A stretch of 64,000 bases of DNA from Melastoma dodecandrum (lineage: Eukaryota > Streptophyta > Magnoliopsida > Myrtales > Melastomataceae), in NCBI GenBank assembly GCA_029817715.1, contig JARUPY010000387.1, forward strand, positions 558,001 through 622,000. The letters are read 5' to 3'. Numbering within the stretch: position 1 is the stretch's first letter; every line of letters starts with the position of its first letter. The notes under the pieces are model-generated. The model made no database searches. It had not been told where the DNA came from and saw nothing but the letters and a program-made list of their open reading frames with translations. Position numbers and translations under genes: made by a program. Shown here piece by piece: positions 45,253 through 56,257 of the stretch.

Positions 45253-45744
45253 TGAGATTATTATATGCAGCGGCGTCAAAAAACAGAGTTCCTGCTTTTG
45301 CTTCTCTGTTTTGTTTCTCCCCTGCATCGAACAGAGGAGGCTGTTTTTGCTTGTCCACTGTGTTGATGATCAATCTGAATTTATAATTGTTTGGACTAAC
45401 ACAAAGCCCCCAACACTCCTCGGGCGAAATGGCCATTGACAACTATCAGATAAGCATAGTGAGGACATTGATATTGATGGGGTTATCATTCATTGTAAGG
45501 TCGGAATGTGATATGAACCAGAGAAGAGATCATCGGATATCAAAACCCAGAAAAGAGGGGGAACTCTGAATGTAATAACAATTGGGGGAGCACCAGACAG
45601 ACCACACCACATTCATCAGCTTTTACTGATCTGCTGAGAAATTCCTTATTTCTTCTTACATGTATGACATCACCAAATACTATGAATATCAGAACAAAAC
45701 GCAAAGCACTCGAAATCCGCAGCCGCCGTAGCAGTCTATGAAGA
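45253..45744. other. Intergenic between PR-10 relic and G7
   Basis: No gene seen. The direct duplication with 59899-64000 begins at about 45745, within the G7 3' UTR. Confidence 0.5.
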
Positions 45745-45762
45745 TTTTTTTTTTTGGTTGAT

Positions 45763-46324
45763 TTAAGCGCACTCCTCGGGGTGGGCGACGAGGTACTCCT
45801 CAACGGCCTTGAACAGCCCGCTGGCCTTCAGCTTCCCCTCCTTGACCTCCTCCACCTTCAGCTCGTACCCTGCCTTCACGTGGTACTCGCTCGTCATCTT
45901 GCACACGCACCCTCCACCGGGAGCGGCCTCGAACTTGATCTCGTAGACGACAGACTCAATCTTCTCAAACTCGACGTCGCATCCGACGAGGGTGTACTTG
46001 GTGTACAGGTTCTCGACGTCGACCACGTCAATCCTGTGCTTCATGAACTTGAGCTTCCCGCCTACAATCATTTCGGAGCTATAAGAATGCCATAACATTC
46101 AATGAAGGTTTGGCGGTAGTCTGTAAGGCACTACACTTACCATCGACGAGGTTGGTCTGCTTGATGCTGCCGGCACCGCCATCACCCTCGAGGAACTCGA
46201 CGTTCTTGATGCCTCCGGGGACGGCCTTGGGGATGAAGACGTGGGATTCGGTGACGATGGCCTTGAAGAGCCTGGCGGGGGAGACGGCGGAGGTGAACTC
46301 CTCGGTGTAGGTAGTCACTGCCAT
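45763..46324 (-). CDS. PR-10/Bet v 1 family protein G7
   Basis: Exons 46141-46324 and 45763-46061 (intron 79 bp) give 160 aa, identical to G3 and G13. Start MAVTTYTEEFTSAVSPARLF, loop EGDGGAG, end HPEECA. Differences from G13 that I noticed are silent, for example around 46214. It is divergent from G8 across 940 bp. The 5' UTR and TATA context are the same as in G3, so all three copies carry the same proximal promoter. Confidence 0.95.
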
Positions 46325-46425
46325 TGTGATTAGGAAGGAATGTAAGAAGAACTTGAGGTTTAAGGAAGTGAGGTAGTTGTTGTTGTGGATGATGGGGGGG
46401 TGGAGAGAAATGAGCAATTCCTCTC

Positions 46426-46433
46426 TATTTATA
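46426..46433 (-). promoter_or_regulatory. TATA box of G7
   Basis: TATAAATA on the minus strand, about 102 bp upstream of the ATG. Confidence 0.8.
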
Positions 46434-47141
46434 AGGAGGGGTGGGATTTTGGGGAGTAGTACTTGTGTTTTGAGTCGTCGTCGGGTTTGAATAGTCAGAG
46501 CACACCAAGGGAGACTAAAAAATGTCCATTTTTTTTTTTAATGCCCTTCTTGACGGGGGCCAAAATCCCTTTGTTATCTAGATGGTCAGAGTCTTATGAT
46601 CTACCACATTTTTGCCGTCTCCATTCCTCTAATCGTTGGAATAGTAGTATTATGTCACTGGATTTAACAAACTATCATTTCAGACGTAACAGATAAAAGG
46701 AATGTCCGAACCCAGAAAGCCGCCAAAAGAAAAGGTTCCGGCCCAAATGTAAGCAAAGCCCATGATAAGAAAAGGTTCGTTGCCATTGTACTTAGAAATG
46801 TGTAAGAACTTGCTCGAGTAGTTACAACTTAGTTGTGATGGACGGTAATGACAATGATGGGAGGACCTCCTCTTTAGCCTACCAAACCCCACACAAACTT
46901 TGAATGGAGGAGAGCACCCCGGGATGGACCGGCCGAAACATTATTTTCTAGATGGTCGCTTTGGGACAGCCCCCCATGTTCAATTCGGGGTCTCATTTAT
47001 TTGCCACTCTCGATCTTTAATCTAAACTACTAATATTGTCTCCTTCTATGTCTGCCAAAAACAAAGTTAGAAGCAGCTTCAAAAAGGTTACCCGCTGTGA
47101 GTCCATGACCAGGTGCTCTCAACAGTCCACCGAAACCCCCC
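46434..47141. other. Shared intergenic region of the divergent pair G7/G8
   Basis: 940 bp separate the two start codons. The half next to G7 is also found upstream of G3; the half next to G8 is also found upstream of G12. The whole region recurs between G13 and G14. No gene. Confidence 0.6.
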
Positions 47142-47149
47142 CATAAATA
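47142..47149 (+). promoter_or_regulatory. TATA-like box of G8
   Basis: CATAAATA after a run of seven C, 123 bp upstream of the ATG. G12 has TATAAATA at the same place. Confidence 0.7.
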
Positions 47150-47264
47150 GAGAAATGTTTTCTCCCTTCTCTCCCATCTCAAAACTCAAACCACCTTCAA
47201 CTAAGCTTTACAGCACCTCAGCTTCCCAAAGCTTCATCAACTTCTCACACATTCACCAAGAGAA

Positions 47265-47827
47265 ATGGCAGTTACCAGCTACACCGAGGAGTTCACCTCC
47301 ACCGTCTCCCCTGCCAGGCTCTTCAAGGCCCTTGTCACTGAATCCCACGTCTTCATCCCCAAGGCTGTCCCCGGTGGAATCAAGAGCGTCGAGTTCCTCG
47401 AGGGTGATGGCAGAGCCGGCAGCATCAAGCAGACCAACCTCGTCGATGGTAAGTGTAGTGCCTTACAGACTAGAGCACAAACCTTCATTGAATGTTATGA
47501 CATTCTTATGGCCCCGAAATGATCATAGGCGGGAAGCTCAAGTTCATGAAGCACAGGATCGACGTGGTCGACGTCGAGAACCTGTATACCAAGTACACCC
47601 TCATCGGATGCGACATCGAATTCGAGAAGGTGGAGTCGGTCGTCTCCGAGATCAAGTTCGAGGCCGCTCCCGGTGGAGGGTGCGTCTGCAAGATGACCAG
47701 TGACTACCATGTGAAGGCAGGGTACGAGCTGAAGGTGGAGGAGGTGAAGGAGGGGAAGCTGAGGGCCAGCGGGCTGTTCAAGGCCGTGGAGGAGTACCTC
47801 GTCGCCCACCCTGAGGAGTGCCCTTAA
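47265..47827 (+). CDS. PR-10/Bet v 1 family protein G8 (Arg in the glycine-rich loop)
   Basis: Exons 47265-47448 and 47529-47827 (intron 80 bp) give 160 aa, identical to G14. Start MAVTSYTEEFTSTVSPARLF. The glycine-rich loop reads EGDGRAG: residue 50, Gly in every other cluster member, is Arg. This loop is the most conserved PR-10 motif, so the change may alter ligand or phosphate contacts or be tolerated. The C-terminus ends HPEECP rather than ECA. Splice sites and frame are intact. Confidence 0.94.
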
Positions 47828-48479
47828 ATCAACCCAAAAAAAAAAAAAATCTTCATAGACTGCCGTGGCTTTCTTTGATTTTCTAAGTGTTTTGCTCTTG
47901 TTTGCTTTGTTTCTGAGTATTTGTTTTTCCTGTTCACGGAGGTTCTCCTGTGAGTATTTGCTTTGTTTTTCTGAGTATTGATTGTTCACGAAGGATGTCT
48001 TGATTACAGATGAAGTGTAAGAAGAATAAGGGAGTTACCTCCAAGTGATCGATAAAAGTTGATGAAAATTGTCTAATTCTCATGTCCACTTTTTTTTTTG
48101 GATTTTCCGAAAGATTTGTACCGAAATCCATCATGAAAAGAAACAAATATTAAATGATGAATAAGTTAAAAAAGAGTTCATATTATTCAAGAAAGGGGAA
48201 AAGCCGTAACATCACAATTGACCATATACACTAAACGTTTACTCTTTCAACAGAAGCTGTGACTTCCTCGTAAAGGAGACGGTGAGATGGACTGGTGACG
48301 TCATGGGATGTCACTACAACATTCATCGACTCTTATTTGATCCAATTGTTAAACCATGTGATGACAATGTCATTCCATCAATCTCACTCTCACGTAACAC
48401 TTGTAGTGAAGCTCTCTACCCTCATTTAACCTATCATATAGGGACAAACCACGAGGAAATACTATAAGTTGGTTTTTAC
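47828..48479. other. 3' flank of G8
   Basis: 3' UTR of G8 with a T/G-rich end, then AT-rich sequence. No gene. Repeated at 61982-62633. Confidence 0.5.
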
Positions 48480-48890
48480 AGAATGTTAATGAGAGATATC
48501 TGGCTAACACGAAGAAAAAGATCGTGATTGTGAATATGACGTTTAATAATCTGTTCCTGTTTAGGAAGAACGCTTACAACAACATTATTCTCCAAAAGGA
48601 GGTTACATATGATTTTCATCCTTGTCATCAAGTATGTACATTTGAATCGAAAAGTTCTAGCTTTGTTGAAGCAGGAGAATATAGAGATAGACTACCTTCA
48701 ATGCACTTTGTAGTAGGTAACAAGGATGCCTCTTTGGAAAACATAACCGTCTTACATTTCCAAATATTTCATGGAGAGCTCAAGCCCCTTTGAGTCGGTT
48801 CATGTGGACATTTGTGAACCAACTCAAAATCCTTCTTTCGGCAATGGAAGATACTTTCTGTTATTCGTACTTTTTTTTTCGAAAGTAAAA
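48480..48890 (+). mobile_element. Degenerate Copia fragment (pre-integrase/integrase), copy 1
   Basis: The plus strand reads VNMTFNNLFLFRKNAYNN, like a GAG-pre-integrase segment. After a frame change near 48785 it reads ESVHVDICEPTQNPSFGNGR, matching the start of Copia integrase around its first catalytic Asp. No LTRs or target duplication are seen. This is an old fragment, unrelated to the intact Copia at 10258. Confidence 0.6.
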
Positions 48891-49190
48891 TGTTTGGCGG
48901 CGATCGGACTGTCATAGTCTGATTCATCGGATATGATAAGACTTCGGTTGGTCGTAATATTATTTTGAGTAAAAAATATATTTGGTAAGATCGGACCAGA
49001 TCGACGGGGAATGAATAAAGAATTATATCATTTTTTTTAAAATAAAAAAAACAATGTCAGTGTCACGGGCTGATTCATCAGATAATGCCAACACTCCGGT
49101 CGGTCGTGTATTATTTTGGACATCCGATGCCTTTACTTGCCTTATCCTTGTCTTGACATATGACTACGTTCAAAATTCCACACTTATCCT
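48891..49190. other. 5' flank of G9
   Basis: AT-rich; contains two related CGGTCGGTCGT-type or GGTTGGTCG motifs near 48950 and 49095. No gene. Confidence 0.4.
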
Positions 49191-49198
49191 TATAAATA
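49191..49198 (+). promoter_or_regulatory. TATA box of G9
   Basis: TATAAATA, 63 bp upstream of the G9 ATG; the same in G15. Confidence 0.7.
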
Positions 49199-49253
49199 CA
49201 AGCATTCGGGGGGAAGGCTTGTATTTATAATTCCGTCTCGACCCGCTAAGGAA

Positions 49254-49874
49254 ATGGGGTTTAGCGTGGTCTCCAAGCAGTTAACCTCCACCGTCTCCCC
49301 CGCCAGGCTCTTCAAGGCGCTCGTCACCGACTCTCACGTCCTCATCCCCAAGGCCATCTCCGGGGGCATCCAGAGCATCGAGTTCCTCGAGGGCGATGGT
49401 GGTGTCGGCAGCATCAGGCAGACCAACGTCCTGGATGGTTAGCGTACTGCCGGGCATGCTAGTGTTGAACTTCATTCAATTTTTCCTGATAACTGGTGTA
49501 TTTTATGGTGGTGGTGTCGTTGAATAAATAAAAAAAAAAAAAAAATTGAAAGCGCAGGCGGGAAGCTCAAGTACATGAAGCACAGGGTAGACGTGCTCGA
49601 TGTCGAGAACCTGCGTTGCAAGTACACCCTCGTCGAATGTGATGTCGACTTTGAGAAGCTCGACTCCGTCGTGTATGACCTAATGTTCCAGGCTGCTCCT
49701 GGCGGGGGAAGTGTGTGCAGGATGACTACCACTTACCATGGGAAGAAAGGGTGCAGTCTGGCAGGGGAGGACCTCAAGGAGGGGAAGCTGAGTGTCGTCT
49801 CACTTGCTTTGAGTTCCTGGATCTTCCCGTGTTTTTCCCCATTCCTTATTATTAGTTCCTTTTCTTCTGCATGA
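49254..49874 (+). CDS. Divergent PR-10 gene G9 with altered C-terminus (possible pseudogene)
   Basis: Exon 1 is 49254-49437 (MGFSVVSKQLTSTVSPARLF; loop EGDGGVG) with donor GATG before GTTAGC. A 120-bp intron with an A-rich tract ends at GCAG, and exon 2 runs from 49558 (GKLKYMKHRVDVLDVENLRC). The first 143 or so residues follow the family, but after EGKL the sequence changes to VVSLALSSWIFPCFSPFL and stops at 49872-49874, giving 166 aa. The C-terminal amphipathic helix that closes the ligand cavity is lost. Either this is a pseudogene or it makes a product with a hydrophobic tail. A duplicate is at 63408. Confidence 0.7.
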
Positions 49875-50267
49875 AAATGAGATCTTTCAGCAGATTGACA
49901 AAACGAGGAAAGATTTCAGCCAGCAGTCATTAAGAGAGGATTTCACGGGAATTTCATAAGCAATTTTATTACAACAATTGAACATGGCGCGTGTATCGTT
50001 TGTTGGCAATAAAATATCGACTCTCTCAACAAAACATGAAAAAATATGCGTTAGATATGGTAACGACCAGCGAGCGAGCGGCCGCCAATGTTAGTGATAG
50101 GTCTCGAAACGAGGGAGGGGGTGATTGTTTACTAACCTGATAAGAGACGGATTTGACCCCATAAGCGACATAGTTTTAATTAAATAATAAATAATAAAAA
50201 AATCTATTTCAAAAAGATCTCAAAAGATTTTAATATAAACACCAATAGAAAAGAATATTTTGTCAAA
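49875..50267. other. Intergenic between G9 and PUR2
   Basis: Convergent 3' ends; AT-rich with no gene. Confidence 0.5.
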
Positions 50268-52198
50268 CTACTTTTGGAGAAGTGCTCGCCATCCGATATC
50301 ATTCCGGTTGAACCCACCTGGCCAATCAATAACTTCGACAGCTCCATAAGCTCTTTCCCGAGCTTCTTCTAGATCTCTTCCCTTGGCAGTAATACCAAGC
50401 ACACGACCTCCCACAGCAATGAAGTTTCCTTCTGCATTGAAGGCAGTCCCCGCATGAAACACCTTCACGTCTGAAGACATGTTGTCTGCTTCTTCAAGAT
50501 TGCGAATCACGCTTCCCTTTTCATAGGATCCAGGGTAACCCTTGCTTGCCATAACTACCACCATCGCAGAGCCAGGAGACCAATTCAGGGAGACCTTACT
50601 TAACTCTCCTTTGCAAGCAGCAAGCAGGACTTGGGCCAAATCCAATTCCAATCTAAACATCAAGACCTGGATATCACCCCAAAATGCTAAAAGAGATCAA
50701 CAAACTATCAAAAGAGAGAGAACCCAGATCATTTCACAAAATCTATAAGACGAACCAAATTGCGAAGGGTCGGAAAGTATAAAGTCATAATCAACTTATA
50801 ATAACAAAGAGCAAGCTACATCAACAAACCTGGCATTCAGGATCTCCAAACCGCACATTATACTCGATAAGTTTTGGCAATCCAGACTTCTTCTCTATCA
50901 TAAGTCCAGCGTAAAGGACGCCAACATATTTGCAACCCTCCGCTGCCATTGCTCTGATTGTTGGCACAATGATGGTACTCATGACTGTGGATTGCAACTC
51001 CGGAGTCACGATTGGAGCAGGAGAATAAGCACCCATTCCCCCAGTATTAGGCCCTGTATCGCCATCACCGACGCGCTTGTGGTCCTGTGCTGATTCCATG
51101 GCTATAGCATTCTCTCCGTCCACCAGTGCGAAGAAGGAAGCTTCTTCTCCTTCAAGATACTCCTCTACAATGACCTTTCCACCAGCAGAACCGAAATCCC
51201 CCTTCACGAGCATAGAGTCAACAGCTTCATATGCCTCGTCCAATGTCATTGCAACAATGACTCCTTTTCCAGCTGCCAAACCATTAGCTTTTATCACAAT
51301 AGGAGCACCTTGCTCCTTGATGTACTCAATGGCAGAAGGCGCATCTGTGAAAGTTCTGTACTGCAGCAGATATCCAGAATCCTCTCAGGAATGCAATTTC
51401 AATTTTGAAGAACAGGTCAATTTTACAGACACCGCTGATTATCATGCAGACAGATTTTCACAAGACTATAATAAAGCAACCAACCTTCGCCGTCGGAATC
51501 TGATACTTGTAGCAAAGGTTTTTCATGAAGTCCTTGGAGCTCTCCAGAGCAGCAGCTTCCGAAGAAGGCCCAAATGCAGGGACACCAGCAGCAACCAAAT
51601 CATTCACAAGGCCAGAAACAAGAGGAGCCTCCGGACCCACTACCACAAGTCCCACTCCCTTGTCACGACAGAAGGAGATAACAGCAGCACTATCGGTAAC
51701 ATCAAGGTCCGGCAAGCAGGTGGCATCCCCCGAACTAGAAATTCCAGCATTGCCAGGAGCACAGAAAACCAATTGGCACGACGGGGAACGGCCCAAGGCA
51801 AAGCAAAGAGCGTGCTCCCTGCCTCCTCCACCTATTACCAAAACCACCAGCCTTTCTGGCGAAGGGGACAACAATTAAAAACAAAAAAAAGGAGGCATCG
51901 ACCAATCAACAAACCAGAAAAGACGAACGTGGAAACACAACAGAGGGTTACCGGCGGCAGGATCACCGGAGGCGGGTAGATCGGAAGCTCGAGGGGCACG
52001 CCAGAATGACGATCGAGGATGACTAAACACGGGAGACTGCGGCGTTGTTACCATAGGGTCGTTGATTAGACGAGGGAGAAGATTGGAACAGGAAAAGGGG
52101 GGTAAGGGATCATAGGCAAGGCTATTATTGGAGAAGCAGCAGCTACGTTTGGGTATGCACAAGGCAAATGAGATTGCAGAGGTTGCGGCCACAGACAT
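50268..52198 (-). CDS. PUR2: Phosphoribosylamine-glycine ligase (GAR synthetase), organellar
   Basis: Four exons (51952-52198, 51485-51855, 50830-51360, 50268-50666) with GT-AG borders and matching phases total 1,548 nt, 515 aa. Residues 1 to about 82 are a Ser/Pro-rich transit peptide; de novo purine synthesis in plants runs in plastids and also mitochondria. The N-terminal domain starts [18 protein letters not shown]-grasp segments follow ([66 protein letters not shown]), then the C-terminal domain ([19 protein letters not shown]). The enzyme joins glycine to phosphoribosylamine using ATP, the second step of purine synthesis. Single copy here, in the spacer of the inverted duplication, and intact. 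Confidence 0.95.
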
Positions 52199-53041
52199 GA
52201 TGGCAATTCAGAAAGAATCCCGGAAGGAGATGTTAGATGAGTTGGTGGGGGGCGGGAAGGAGGAGATCTGAACTTGGGTTTGAGTTTGGGTTTAGGGTTG
52301 CTTTCTTTCCTTCCCCCAACGGACAGACAGACTGTCCTTCGTCTTTCTTTGGCCTTTTTCTTTTTTTTTTTCCAAATATAATATTTCATCTTTTAATTTC
52401 AACGAAATAATCTTTTTATGGTAAAATATCGAGTCAAATTTTGGGTGATCTTTCATTTTTAGTTTAATATTTGAAAAGTACTCGTGACAATCAATGTTAT
52501 AAATCTTTTATGGTCTAATTTAATACGTGACTTATTTTAGTTTTTTTTATATTCCGTGGAGATAAAATATTTTTTTTTATTTCACCCCTAAAAACCTTAA
52601 TCTCCCTGGTGCGCCTCAATAAGGTGAATTTCTCTTATCATAAAAATCTTCCTCGCACGCCTCAATAAGGTGAGTTTTTCTTATGTAGAGTATTTTTTGC
52701 AAAAATTATTTGACGTCTATTACCCAAATTGATTAGGGCGCTTAATTTTCTGAGGTGATCTTTAAAAAAAAAAATATTTTCTGTCATCGTCTTTATTGTT
52801 TATGGTAATAAGGATCAGAACATCCCCGCACTTTCATCAACTTTTATTCTATTCTTCTTATACTTGTTCATCTGTAATAAGGATCTTGTCACCAACAATC
52901 GATCTCTCTTCCAGTGTTCTCACAGGAGGATAACCTCCGTGAACAGTAAACAAAAAATACTCAGAAACAAAGCAAACAAGAGCAACAACACTTGGAATTC
53001 AAAAGCCTTGGCAGTCTATGAAGAGTTTGTTTTTGGTTGAT
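52199..53041. other. Intergenic between PUR2 and G10
   Basis: PUR2 upstream region to about 52400, then AT-rich DNA with a short repeated phrase (CGCCTCAATAAGGTGA near 52612 and 52657). From about 52860 it is the 3' UTR of G10, which resembles that of G3 and G13. No gene. Confidence 0.5.
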
Positions 53042-53603
53042 TTAAGCACACTCCTCGGGGTGGGCGACGAGGTACTCCTCTACGGCCTTGAACAGCCCGC
53101 TGGCCCTCAGCTTCCCTTCCTTCACCTCCTCCACCTTCAGCTCGTACCCTGCCTTCACATGGTACTCGCTCGTCATCTTGCAGACACATCCCCCTCCGGG
53201 AGCGGCCTCGAACTTGATCTCGGAGACGACGGACTCGACCTTCTCAAATTCGATGTCGCATCCGATGAGGGTGTACTTGGTATATAGGTTGTCAACGTCG
53301 ACCACATCAATCCTGTGCTTCATGAACTTGAGCTTCCCGCCTATGATGATTTCGGAGCCATAAGAATGCCATAACATTCAATGAAGGTTTGGCGGTAGTC
53401 TGTAAGGCACTACACTTACCATCGACGAGGTTGGTCTGCTTGATGCTGCCGGCACCGCCATCACCCTCGAGGAACTCGACGTTCTTGATGCCTCCGGGGA
53501 CGGCCTTGGGGATGAAGACGTGGGATTCGGTGACGAGGGCCTTGAAGAGCCTGGAGGGGGAGACGGTGCTGGTGAACTCCTCGGTGTAGGAAGTAACTGC
53601 CAT
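53042..53603 (-). CDS. PR-10/Bet v 1 family protein G10 (mosaic gene)
   Basis: Exons 53420-53603 and 53042-53340 (intron 79 bp) give 160 aa. Promoter, 5' UTR and the start of exon 1 (MAVTSYTEEFTSTVSPSRLF) match G6; the later exon-1 part ([16 protein letters not shown]), the intron and the 3' UTR match the G3/G7/G13 type; exon 2 has VDVDNLYTKY like G4/G12. This patchwork points to gene conversion. All core residues and splice sites are intact. It is head to head with G11 across 652 bp. Confidence 0.95.
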
Positions 53604-53722
53604 TTGTCTTTGTGAATGTGTAAGAAGTTGAAGAAGCTTTTGGGAAGGTGATTGTTGTTATGAAAATTAGTTGAAGTTGGTTTAATTTTTGGGATGGGAG
53701 AGAAGTGAGAAAACCATTCCTC

Positions 53723-53730
53723 TATTTATA
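53723..53730 (-). promoter_or_regulatory. TATA box of G10
   Basis: TATAAATA on the minus strand, 120 bp upstream of the ATG; same context as G6. Confidence 0.8.
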
Positions 53731-54124
53731 AGGGGAGGTGTGGACAACATCCTCGTCATCTTTTCGAAGGCCCTCAAACTTTGAATGTTGAGAGCACCCC
53801 ATCATGGACTCACTGTGGGAAGCCTTTTCTAGAAGGGTGACCGTCTGATTAGGAGACATCAGGGAGTTTCCCACTATCACACCATTTCCATGTCACAGGC
53901 TGATTCCATCGGAGGACGAGCATCGATTCTTGGCGATCGTACATTATTTGGACATTAAAATATCAGGAAATGTTTTTAGTAATGGGGGGATTCATATTTT
54001 TTATCCGACATTGATGTGAAGAAAAAGGAAGAGTGGGGTCGGCGGCCTTTGAGTTGCAATCTATGAATAGATTGATTCTGACCATTCAAAGATGATCGGC
54101 TAACATATTCCCTACTTTCCAATA

Positions 54125-54132
54125 TATAAATA
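54125..54132 (+). promoter_or_regulatory. TATA box of G11
   Basis: TATAAATA within TATATAAATACG, 124 bp upstream of the ATG. Confidence 0.78.
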
Positions 54133-54255
54133 CGTGTGTTCCGAAGGATTACATCTTCCATCCCAAAATCACACTCTCCAACCTTCATAAAAACCATCTC
54201 TTCCGTCAATCATCACCCACCCACTTTCCCTCTTCCTTCTCGACCTACAAACAAA

Positions 54256-54817
54256 ATGGCAGTGACTTCCTACACCGAGGAGTTCACCTCCACCATCTCC
54301 CCCACCAGGCTCTTCAAGGCCCTTGTCACTGAATCCCACGTCTTCATCCCCAAGGCCGTCCCCGGAGGCATCAAGAGTGTCGAGTTCCTCGAAGGCAATG
54401 GTGGTGCCGGCAGCATCAAGCAGACCAACCTCGTCGATGGTAAGTGTAGTGCCTTACAGACTAGCGCCAAACCTTCATTGAATGTTATGGCATTCTTATG
54501 GCTCCAAAATCATCATAGGCGGGAAGCTCAAGTTCATGAAGCACAGGATTGACGTGGTCGATGTCGAGAATCTGTACACCAAGTACACCCTCATCGGATG
54601 CGACATCGAATTCGAGAAGGTGGAGTCCGTCGTCTCCGAGATCAAGTTCGAGGCCGCTCCAGGAGGCGGATGCATCTGCAAGATGACGAGCGAGTACCAC
54701 GTGAAGGCAGGGTACGAGCTGAAGGTGGAGGAGGTGAAGGAGGGGAAGCTGAGGGCCAGCGGGCTGTTCAAGGCCGTCGAGGAATACCTTGTCGCCCACC
54801 CCGAGGAGTGCGTTTAA
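54256..54817 (+). CDS. PR-10/Bet v 1 family protein G11 (Asn in the glycine-rich loop)
   Basis: Exons 54256-54439 and 54519-54817 (intron 79 bp) give 160 aa. Start MAVTSYTEEFTSTISPTRLF. The loop reads EGNGGAG, with Asn replacing Asp48. Exon 2 has GGGCICKMTSEYHVKAGYEL and ends HPEECV instead of ECA. It is the inverted partner of G5 and the most changed of the cluster genes in exon 1. Frame and splice sites are intact. Confidence 0.94.
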
Positions 54818-55832
54818 ACACGCATTCCGATCAACCGGAAATTACTTCGTGTTTTTTACTTACAAGAGTTTTCAGTTTAGAATTTTCTATTATTCACGGG
54901 TGTTTTTCCCTCAACCAAGGGTTAATTCGAGATTGAAGGGGGTTTGGAAGTGTAATAATAAGAGATGGAGATCAATGAAAAAGACTGCCTCCACCTCATT
55001 CTTGCTCTGTTCTTTCTTTTTGTTCGATCTCTCTTCCGTGGCAATTTGCTACGTTTGATTTCTTGTCCCGTTAATCCAGACCGGGTCCTTTCTTTTGGTC
55101 ATTCTCCGGGTTCCCAGGTTCCTTGCCCGATAATGCACTCAAGAAAGAAGCCTCAAACGTTCTTGAACGTGCAACCTCTCTTCTGCTTTGATTCGGTTTG
55201 TTGGATTTCTTGTCCTCTTGTTTCCCAGAGTGTACTTCTGAGTTTCTTGCCATGGGATGCCAGCGAGACTGCCTCCATTGATCTAGTTTTGCAAGTTTCT
55301 TTCAGTTTGATTTCTATTCCAGTAAGCCGTTTGTTGGATTTATTGTCCTCATGGTGGAAGGTATAATTCCGATCGAGTCCTTTTCTTTGCTATCCTCGGG
55401 ATTGTTGGTTTCACCACATGAGCTTCCATTTTTTGATCGAGATGCAGAGACTTCTTACTGTTTTCATTTCAATTGTCTCTGAAGACACCTTCCATTTTTC
55501 AAAACACTACTTGTGTGGAGACATCTTGATAATGTCAGAGGTTCGCGATACGGCCAGACATGTCATTGTTGTGAGTGTAGCTCATTCCTTCCAAGGTTGA
55601 GAGCGTTCCCTCCCTCCAGTCTTGTTTCTGTGAGCACCTTTTGATCCGGTCATTGACTTCTTGCTTGTATACATGTAAATGCAGGAATGCTTCTCCTACC
55701 GTCTTGTGTTAACATATCATATTTCTTTTTGATACATGATAAATGACATGAACTAAGCAAAATCTCAGAATGATCTGTCATGAGATTCGGGGTGTGATGG
55801 AATCTTAGGCTTAATCTGAAATGAAAGTTCTT
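54818..55832. other. 3' flank of G11 and intergenic, right arm
   Basis: Inverted match to 42657-43060 and then to 39720-40193, continuous where the left arm carries the Gypsy fragment. Short frames such as 54965-55366 have no domain. No gene. Confidence 0.55.
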
Positions 55833-55873
55833 ACAGTGGAGGTGAACTCCATGGTGTACAAAGTCGTTGCCAC
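55833..55873 (-). pseudogene. PR-10 exon-1 relic (first 13 codons)
   Basis: The minus strand reads VATTLYTMEFTST, a degenerate match to the N-terminus AVTSYTEEFTST. It abuts the upstream module shared by G8, G12 and G14, so it probably marks a recombination junction inside a start codon region. Confidence 0.6.
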
Positions 55874-56222
55874 TGTACTTAGAAATGTGTAAGAACTTGC
55901 TCGAGTAGTTATAACTTAGTTGTGATGGACGGTAATGACAATGTTGGGGAGGGCCTCCTCTTTAGCCTACCAATCCCCCCAAACAAACTCTGAATGGAGA
56001 AGAGCACCCCGGGATGGACCGGCCGAAACATTATTTTCTAGATGGTCGCTTTGGGACAGCCCCCATGTTCAATTCGGGTTCTCATTTATTTGCCACTCGA
56101 TCTTTAATCTAAACTACTAATATTGTCTCCTTCTATGTCTGCCAAAAACAAAGTTAGAAGCAGCTTCAAAAAGGTTACCCGCTGTGAGTCCATGACGAGG
56201 TGCTCTGAACAGTCCACCGAAA

Positions 56223-56248
56223 CCCCCCCCCCCCCCCCCCCCCCCCCC
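56223..56248 (+). repeat. Poly(C) tract of 26 in the G12 promoter
   Basis: 26 consecutive C directly before GTATAAATA. The same spot in G8 and G14 has only 7 C. Homopolymer length is error-prone in assemblies. Confidence 0.85.
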
Positions 56249-56249
56249 G

Positions 56250-56257
56250 TATAAATA
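56250..56257 (+). promoter_or_regulatory. TATA box of G12
   Basis: TATAAATA, 123 bp upstream of the ATG. Confidence 0.78.

Larger units (their letters stand above)
45745..49846 (+). repeat. Direct segmental duplication, copy 1
   Basis: Matches 59899-64000 in the same orientation with a constant offset of 14,154 bp at every gene anchor (G7 to G13, G8 to G14, G9 to G15). Differences are scattered single bases and small indels. The true right border lies beyond the window for copy 2. Confidence 0.93.

Noticed and set aside
47495..47989. Long frames antisense to PR-10 exon 2 (repeated at most cluster genes, up to 164 aa)
   Set aside because: The codon bias of the PR-10 exons leaves the opposite strand open; the same antisense frame recurs at each copy simply because the genes are duplicates.
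51077..51979. A 300-aa plus-strand frame
   Set aside because: It is antisense to PUR2 exons 2 and 3 and runs through the intron; the exons on the other strand are fully supported by splice sites and motifs.
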